From positions 1 to 64,000 of the forward strand of contig NC_089241.1 of NCBI RefSeq assembly GCF_000512585.2: a stretch of DNA of 64,000 bases. Direction: 5' to 3'. Under the pieces are notes generated by a model. That model searched no databases, had not been told where the DNA came from, and was given only the letters and a program-made list of their open reading frames with translations. The DNA comes from Kwoniella bestiolae CBS 10118 (Eukaryota; Basidiomycota; Tremellomycetes; Tremellales; Cryptococcaceae). Made by a program: the position numbers and the translations under genes. Below, piece by piece: positions 57,734 through 64,000 of this stretch (the first letter of the stretch is position 1; every line of letters begins with the position of its first letter).

Positions 57734-59809
57734 CTACAGCCTCGCCCGCTTCACCCTTCCGCCCAGCATCTGTCGCCTTATCTGGGTTTTGCCCAGTACT
57801 TCGCCCACTTGCAGCTCCTTCCCTTTCTTATTGGATTTACCTATTCCACTTCCATCGCCCAAACCAAACACTACCACTCGTCCTTCCCTACCTGCTCTAC
57901 CTGCCCTTCCCGCACGATGTACAAAATCCAGAACGTCTCTCGGTGGATCTAGCAGGAAGACTGATGAGACTGAAGAGGAGAAATCGAGTCCTCGGGATAG
58001 CAGAGAGGTGGTTACTAGTATTCTAGGTGAGGGCGTCGAAGATGGTTTGACGTGTTCTTTCGACACTGCCTTCTCGTTCAAGATGAGTTCTTCTCCTTGT
58101 TCGGTCTCTTGGAACTTCCTTCTGGGTGATTGTTGTACAGCTTTCGTCAAGAATGTATCCAGAAGACCATTCCTGCCTCGTTGTCGATATTGACTCTCAC
58201 TGGTCCAGTTCAAACAATGTAGCCCTTTCGATTCGAGCGTATTTGAAAGTTGTTCTACCTTCTTGTCAGAATTGCAGAATACAACAATCTTGCTTTTCTT
58301 CTTATCCGCCTGATCTTCATTCTGTTTCGCTTTGATAGCATCATCGGCGAAGACTCTTCTCACTTCGTGAGCTACATCTGCCAGTCGACTACCAGATCTT
58401 GAAGGTGGTACGAATCGAGTCTCCAATTTGGATGGTAATTTATGTAAACCTGGAGAGAGGTAATGCTTGAATTTGGTCGAAGAGAATAAGGGGTGGGAGG
58501 AAAGTAGGTTGAGTAATGATGGAGGTAGAGTCGCAGTACAGAGGATCAGATTGATGCGGGCTGATGGGAGTTTCGATAGGATAGATAATGTTTCACCAAG
58601 AAAGTCGTTGCCTGTACCGGTGTGAGAATGATTAGCAAGACGTTACGGACGGAGGATATGGCTTTCAGATGCCAGCTCACCCAACAGGACATCCGCTTCA
58701 TCTATCACCACCCACTCCACCTGGTCACTCCTCACCAATCCCGTCTTCTCGTCCTTCTTCCATAACCCTTCACCTATGTCTTCTCGCTGACCGTCTTCGT
58801 CATGCTCGTTGTCCTTCCTTATACCCAACATCCTCCTTATACTTCCAACGGTCCCTAGCAGCACATCCACCGTGCCTCTCCTCGCACCAACACCTCCAGC
58901 AGCAGTATTGCTTAGACCCATCACGCTTAGCTTGGTCATATGCGTCAAGGACTTGGCAAACCTTGTGGATTGTCGAGTGAGCTCGTGGGTAGGAGAAAGG
59001 ATTATCGATCTTGGATGTAAGGCGTCTTCGGCAGCTGAACTTTCTGAAGATGTTGGGTCGGTAGATTTGAGATGTTGGAATAGAGGTACAAGGTAGGACA
59101 TGGTTTTCCCACTTCCTGTTTCAGCTCCCAGTATAGCTCTTAATCCTCCTTGATCTGATATTGACGTAGAAAGAAGATTTGAATAACTCAAACTCTGAAT
59201 TGGAGTGGTTTTACCATCTTCGCCATACTGCGATGTCAATGCTTCTAGTAGCCCAGGGGCGAGGTCGAACGAGTTGAATGGTTGAGGTGCGGCTGCTGCA
59301 GGGTCTGAGAGGGTAGCTGTAGAGCCATACGTGGGAGGTTGGAAAGGCTGTGATTTGGGAAATCGGGGTGAGGGAGTTCTTTCGACATCTTCGTCTTCGC
59401 CGGCCGTCTTGAAAGGAGATTTAGCAGAATTATATCGTGTTGGAGGTTGATCAAAGGACGCTAGCCGACGTGACGACGTAGGTTGTATTCTACCTTTGTC
59501 CTGATATTTCGGTGAGGGGGTGAACGAGGACGATCGTGGATATCTGTCGGTAGTAGATCTATCGAATGAAGGTCTCTTTCCGAAAGCAGGTTTCTGACCA
59601 ATGCTTGATCTCACACCGAAGGAAGGTCGACTGGGCGAATGCTTGGAAAATGAGCCTTTGTTAGGTTTTCCAGGCTGGACTGTCCTTGGCCCTCCACCAT
59701 TGGCCGTTGATGAGGCATGAAGAGCTCGGAAGAGGATTGACCGTAGGGGCGGGGTTGTGAGAGCGATGTGCGCGATCCTCGACGTTGAAGGGGAGCTGAA
59801 TGATCTCAT
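57734..59809 (-). CDS. MRH4: DEAD-box RNA helicase, mitochondrial Mrh4-like
   Basis: Starts at ATG 59809 with a Ser/Arg-rich, probably mitochondrial presequence (MRSFSSPSTSRIAHIALTTP) and ends at TAG 57736-57734. Helicase motifs in order: Q motif TPIQ, Walker A AETGSGKT, SPTHELTRQ, DEAD in WVVIDEADVLLG, CTATLPPSLLN in the SAT position, IVVFCNSDKKVEQLS, LLSRGLDFS and HRAGRAGRAGR. There is one visible intron, next to VLLG, and a basic C-terminus (GGRVKRARL). TAT instead of SAT and the divergent GG motif fit the Mrh4 group. Mrh4 acts in assembly of the large mitochondrial ribosomal subunit. The assignment to Mrh4 rests on the presequence and divergent motifs, so it is probable, not certain. Confidence 0.85.
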
Positions 59810-61541
59810 TCTGCAGAGTGTCTTGGAGAGGTGAGATGTCTCCCGTTGATATCGGCTTCTCGGTTTTCGGATGAGAGGAGAGAATTGAATGCCGATCTCG
59901 AGTACGAGTCGCAAATGAAGTATGTATATATATATGTATATATGATATATATTATCATCCCATCTCACAAAACTCGATCAGTGGATGTTCATGTCACGTG
60001 ACAACCCTCATTTCAATTTGATTCCGTCGAACATCCCATCAAATTCTTCTCTCTCTGTCTCTCTCTCTCTCTGTCTCTCTGTCTCGATGTGTTCCTTTTT
60101 CTTTCTCTCTCCTTTCTGTCTCTTCTTTTGTATTATCTATTCATGATCAATGTCCTGCATCTGCACGACTATGATCTGGTCTCGGTAGATCGCTGACTTG
60201 TGAGTGTCTTTCTGCTCTTCGACCGCTGTCACAATCACACTGGCACATTTGCGGTTCCTATCCATATCAACATCGCCCTTTTCCCCTCCCTCTCCCCTCC
60301 CTCCCCCCTCACTTCCTTCCTCGTTCCATCTTGGTCTGTCCCCCCCGTCTCCTTCCGTCCCTCCCCTTGTCTGACTTACCCCTTCTTATTCATCTCCCTC
60401 CCGCCTATCTCCGCTCGCCATTCTCCTCATTCTTAGACTCATTTCCTTATACATCTAACCTCATCGCCTGCCATGTCCACACCTACCTCTATCTCCTTTT
60501 CCCTGATCATAAATGAAGAGCGGCACATTTGCCCCATTGGCACCTCTTGACCCAGGGTCCGTCGACTCGATATCACCACACGATATCATCATGAGTACGA
60601 CGGGCCGTTGCTCTCAACGGACTATCTGATAAACCACATCATTACTTCCATTGTTTTGAACTCATTTAAACTGGAATAGTTCAGATGGCTGACTCTGAAT
60701 TCACAATTCCAGAGCGATTCGATCATTTCACCTTGTAGATCATTGATCCCAAATAGTAGCGAAGAATTGCTCTATTATATGTATTGTTGTAATCGTAAGG
60801 TTGTAATTGTAAGACACTCAATCACGAACAAATGCATTATATCACCTATCGAATTTGACAAAACCAACCATACATCCCCAATAATGCATCACGTTCTCGA
60901 CCTTGCTGCCATCTTATTCCCAATCATCCAACCTATCCTTTCATTACTTGACATTATTGCACATGAGGACTGACCAATCTCCGATTTCACAATCTCGACT
61001 GACTCGATTCAGACATTTGTTGCACTCTCAAACCTATCGATCCTTTCATTTATCTCACACCAAAGGAACGATGAATGAAAGGATCGTAGTCAACATATTA
61101 CAACCCCGCCTAACATACCTTTTGACCTACATCTCCCCACTGACACTATTTATTCAAGACCGATTTCAATCGGAGTTGTTTTCTTTCCCCCATCATTCCG
61201 AATGTCTGTGAATTTACAATCTCACCCAATCGAAACACTAACCCATTCGGAATATTACCCAACGATCTGCTCCATACCAATACAGTCAAAGATCTCATTG
61301 TTGTTACCAGACCCATCTTGACGGTAGGTCCTTTTCACCAAGATGAGATGATACCAACGATGAGTTGACCCATCACTACGATGTAGACGAATACTCATAG
61401 GACCTGGCCTACTTGCCAGCGAATTGCTCCTGGCGAAGACTCCTTGCCACTCCATGAATACAGGCGAACTTACCAATCACTACCCGCTGATCCAAACTGA
61501 CGGAACCGTCTGATTGAGAATATCAAACCCATTGACCAAGG
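59810..61541. other. Intergenic/promoter region between divergent helicase and Zn2Cys6 genes
   Basis: About 1.7 kb. It holds a TATATA run at 59925-59950, a CT/GTCT microsatellite at about 60047-60125, long C/T-rich tracts to ~60480, and an uncertain minus-strand coding-like patch at 61255-61476 (WQGVFARSNSLASRPGPMSI then RSDGSTHRWYHLI, faintly PAS-like). No confident gene. Confidence 0.5.
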
Positions 61542-63984
61542 ATGAACAGACATTTCTCAGATACCGCGTACATCCCTCAAATATCCTCGCGACTGAACCC
61601 CAACATCAATCTGAATCCTAACCTTAACCTGAATCCCAATATCATCACCAGGCCATCTAGAGGTCTGCCCGTCGGCACGGTACAACAGAGAGGAACCATG
61701 GCGATGCCCACTTCACCGATCATGAAGAAGATGGTCGTGCAAGCGGGTAATGGGGATGTCGAGGGGGCTAGCCAAAACATTTGGGATTCTGTGAGTCACA
61801 GTATAGCACTTCCACCCGAACGACTGCTCTGCCGCTTGAGCACTCGCACAATGACTGATGTCTTCACTTACCTAGCCCCAGACCGCTCAGGCGTTCTTCT
61901 CGTTCCAGCAGCAGCAGCAGCAGAACAATGCTCATCAGCAGCAGCCACAGGTATCGGATCAAGCATTTGATAATCAGGTGGGTATATGAATAGAAGAGGA
62001 CACACCCGACATTGAAACTTGCCCGCGCTGACATTCGAACTCAAACAGGTCTCTCCGATGGACTTCACACCGTCTTCGTCCGGGTTCTACGACTCAACAG
62101 CTCGGCCTCCCACAACGAGTTCTCTACAATACATTTCACCTCAGTCTGCGCAATTCCCGAATGAGGCAGCGAGTCCGGGGCAATTCAATACACCCATGGA
62201 CATGGACCAGATCATGATGTCTCCTACAATCCATACCGCCTCTTTGGCCCCCGCAGGCAAGCGGCCAAATGACGACGATATTGGTAACGATCATGATCAT
62301 GATGATACTGATATGGATAATGCTCCTGGAGCAGGACCAGGCGGTAGGAAGAAGAGAATACAAGTTAGGATCGCTTGTACGCATTGTCAAAAGGCTTGTA
62401 AAAAATGTTCGAATACGAGGTGAGGTCTTTGAAATTTATCTCAATTCTGCACGATTGCGCTGGATAGATACTGATTGAGGAGTAATCCGCAGACCCTGCG
62501 AGCGATGTGTGAAGTACGGTCTGACCGATTGTATCGACTCGACTCGCAAGCCGAGGAAAACAGGTGTGAAGAGGTGAGTTGGGGGATATGTCTTGCCGTT
62601 TTGTTCTCGATCATTGAAAAGCCTCACCGATCTCACAGCCTCGTACTCACATGATGTCACTTATGTCTCGTACATGTGACTCGCTGTTTACGAGCACCGT
62701 CGTCTTGTATGGTTGCTCAGCTTTGTTTGATACTGATACGTTGACTTGTCATTCTCAAGAGGACCATACAAGAGACGATCATCAAAGTACACCGCTACTG
62801 GCGTCCCTTATCCGCCTTCAAGTGATGGTGGTAATAGCGGTACTAACAAGAACAACCGATTTTCAAACTCAGTCACTCCAGCTCCTATAGCTTCTCAAGC
62901 TTCCGGGAGTATCCAGTTCGCGAAGACTAACCACACTCGAGCTAAGTTCCCACATTTACCTCATCACATTCACGCTCAAACTGACCACAAGAACCTTCTT
63001 CCACCATTACCTCAAAAACTCTTATCGACTGGCACTACAGGCGATGGCCTGATCCATCATCCACCTTCATCGACCCATGCTCAATCGATAACATACCCGC
63101 CATTCCCCAAACCCACTTCCACCATCACTAACCCATCATCGAACCTCGTAGCTGCCATCTCAAATGCCCTCTCCCTACCACAACAATCCCAGTGGATCGA
63201 CGGGCAAAGATTACCTCTCAATCCAAGTGCAGAGGCAGTTGACAAAGAACAAGGCCCAGGCAAGACTAGTCCGCTCTACCCTAAGACTCCTGTTGGATCA
63301 TTCCCTTATTCGCTTGTGGGTGGGAGGGACGATCCGTTCTCTCGAGCTGTCAGTCCGATCAAGCAGTTTGAGTTTGATTTTGGGAATGACAGTACCAATG
63401 CAGGGTCTGAGGGTAATATCAGTAGGGCAAGAAATGGGCTGAGTGGGGTAAGAGAGGAGAGTGAAGGTGTCGAAGATGCATCAAGAGCAGAACAGAGGCA
63501 ACGGAATGCTATCGATACATCCTCGACTTCCGTACCTTCGACTCTGAACCAGTCGCAGTTATCCAAGAACACACAAGTCGGAGGTAGTGCCTGTACCACC
63601 ACCCAAAGGTCCCTTTCAAACCTCTCCAACCCAAGTCATCTCCGAATAAACACTTCTCAAATACAATCTCAACAAATCCAATCACCCGTCCCCACAGCAG
63701 GTACTGGTGCCTACACACCATTCCTAGCACCTACCAAGATCCGTAAACCATCCTTGAGAACACTGATGTCAACGACGAGTTCAAGAGCTCCCTCGCCTAC
63801 CATACAAGTTGGGCAGGGAGAGATGCAGAGCCCTACGTTGTTCACTGCTGATGATGGGGGTATGATATTGGATGATATGGAGGTTTGGAATACCTGGAGT
63901 GGAAATAACAAGGACATGGTCGTGGGCGATGAGAAGGATGGGCATGTGGATATGGATACGGGGGATACGAGTTTGTTTGATTAA
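61542..63984 (+). CDS. Zn(II)2Cys6 transcription factor (second)
   Basis: Starts at ATG 61542 (MNRHFSDTAYIPQISSRLNP, Asn/Leu-rich repeats of NPN) and ends at TAA 63982-63984. The next exon has a Gln run (QQQQQQNNAHQQQ). The DNA-binding cluster reads ACTHCQKACKKCSNTR, an intron, then PCERCVKYGLTDC: C-x2-C-x6-C-x5-C-x2-C-x7-C with one extra Cys. It is followed by the basic linker RKPRKTGVKRGPYKRR. The rest is Ser/Pro/Asn-rich with an acidic tail (DMDTGDTSLFD), without the fungal-specific middle domain seen in the other regulator. About 600 residues. It is a nuclear regulator of unknown targets. Confidence 0.88.
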
Positions 63985-64000
63985 ATTATGGGGTTGCATT

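Overview
The window is one chromosome end of a fungus, read from the telomere inward. It opens with a C-rich telomeric array (repeat CCCCTAA, so TTAGGGG on the G strand). Genes carry many short introns of about 50-60 nt with GTRAGT donors, and the regulators are Zn(II)2Cys6 and bZIP proteins with long Pro/Ser-rich regions. Together these suggest a basidiomycete yeast, most plausibly Tremellales (Kwoniella/Cryptococcus-like). The genus is inference.

Region 1 (1-16911) is two tandem copies of an ~8.2-8.6 kb subtelomeric element, separated by five telomere repeats (8261-8297). Each copy contains, in order: (i) a minus-strand small protein with a Zn2Cys6-like cysteine cluster and coiled coil; (ii) a 14-bp minisatellite; (iii) an array of TGCGA words; (iv) a plus-strand gene whose protein has the hallmarks of an Fpg/Nei DNA glycosylase (MPE N-terminus, GK, HFALHG, DRNKLCR, H2TH); (v) a TGCGA array in the opposite orientation; (vi) a C2H2 zinc-finger protein with an acidic/Pro-rich linker and a ~470-residue core I do not recognise; (vii) a third array; (viii) ~200-bp tandem repeats, each with a short hairpin. 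The copies differ by few substitutions but many homopolymer indels. Every reading-frame break I could trace is repaired by adding one base, so these genes may be intact in the organism and broken only in the consensus.

Region 2 (16.9-44.9 kb) is a subtelomeric catabolic cluster. It holds an allantoate/pantothenate-type MFS transporter, an aldehyde dehydrogenase relic, a class V aminotransferase, a cyclase-family hydrolase, an amino-acid permease, a Zn2Cys6 regulator, an aldehyde dehydrogenase, a second MFS transporter, a beta-hydroxyacid dehydrogenase, divergent HyuB- and HyuA-type oxoprolinase/hydantoinase subunits, and a DUF1445 (D-glutamate cyclase-like) enzyme. Ten copies of a 15-bp motif close to GCGGAARNNNAGCGG lie in the upstream regions of nine of these genes, which suggests one regulon, possibly run by the Zn2Cys6 protein at 27.1-30.0 kb. 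The enzymes fit uptake and breakdown of a cyclic amide or 5-oxoproline/D-glutamate-like compound. The substrate is not fixed by the sequence.

Region 3 (45.3-64 kb) looks like ordinary chromosome: a secreted RNase T2, a coiled-coil DUF4048-like protein, a ~3.5 kb gene-poor stretch, a Yap-like bZIP with a DUF3425-like C-terminus in a shifted frame, a mitochondrial Mrh4-like DEAD-box helicase, and a second Zn2Cys6 regulator ending near the window edge.
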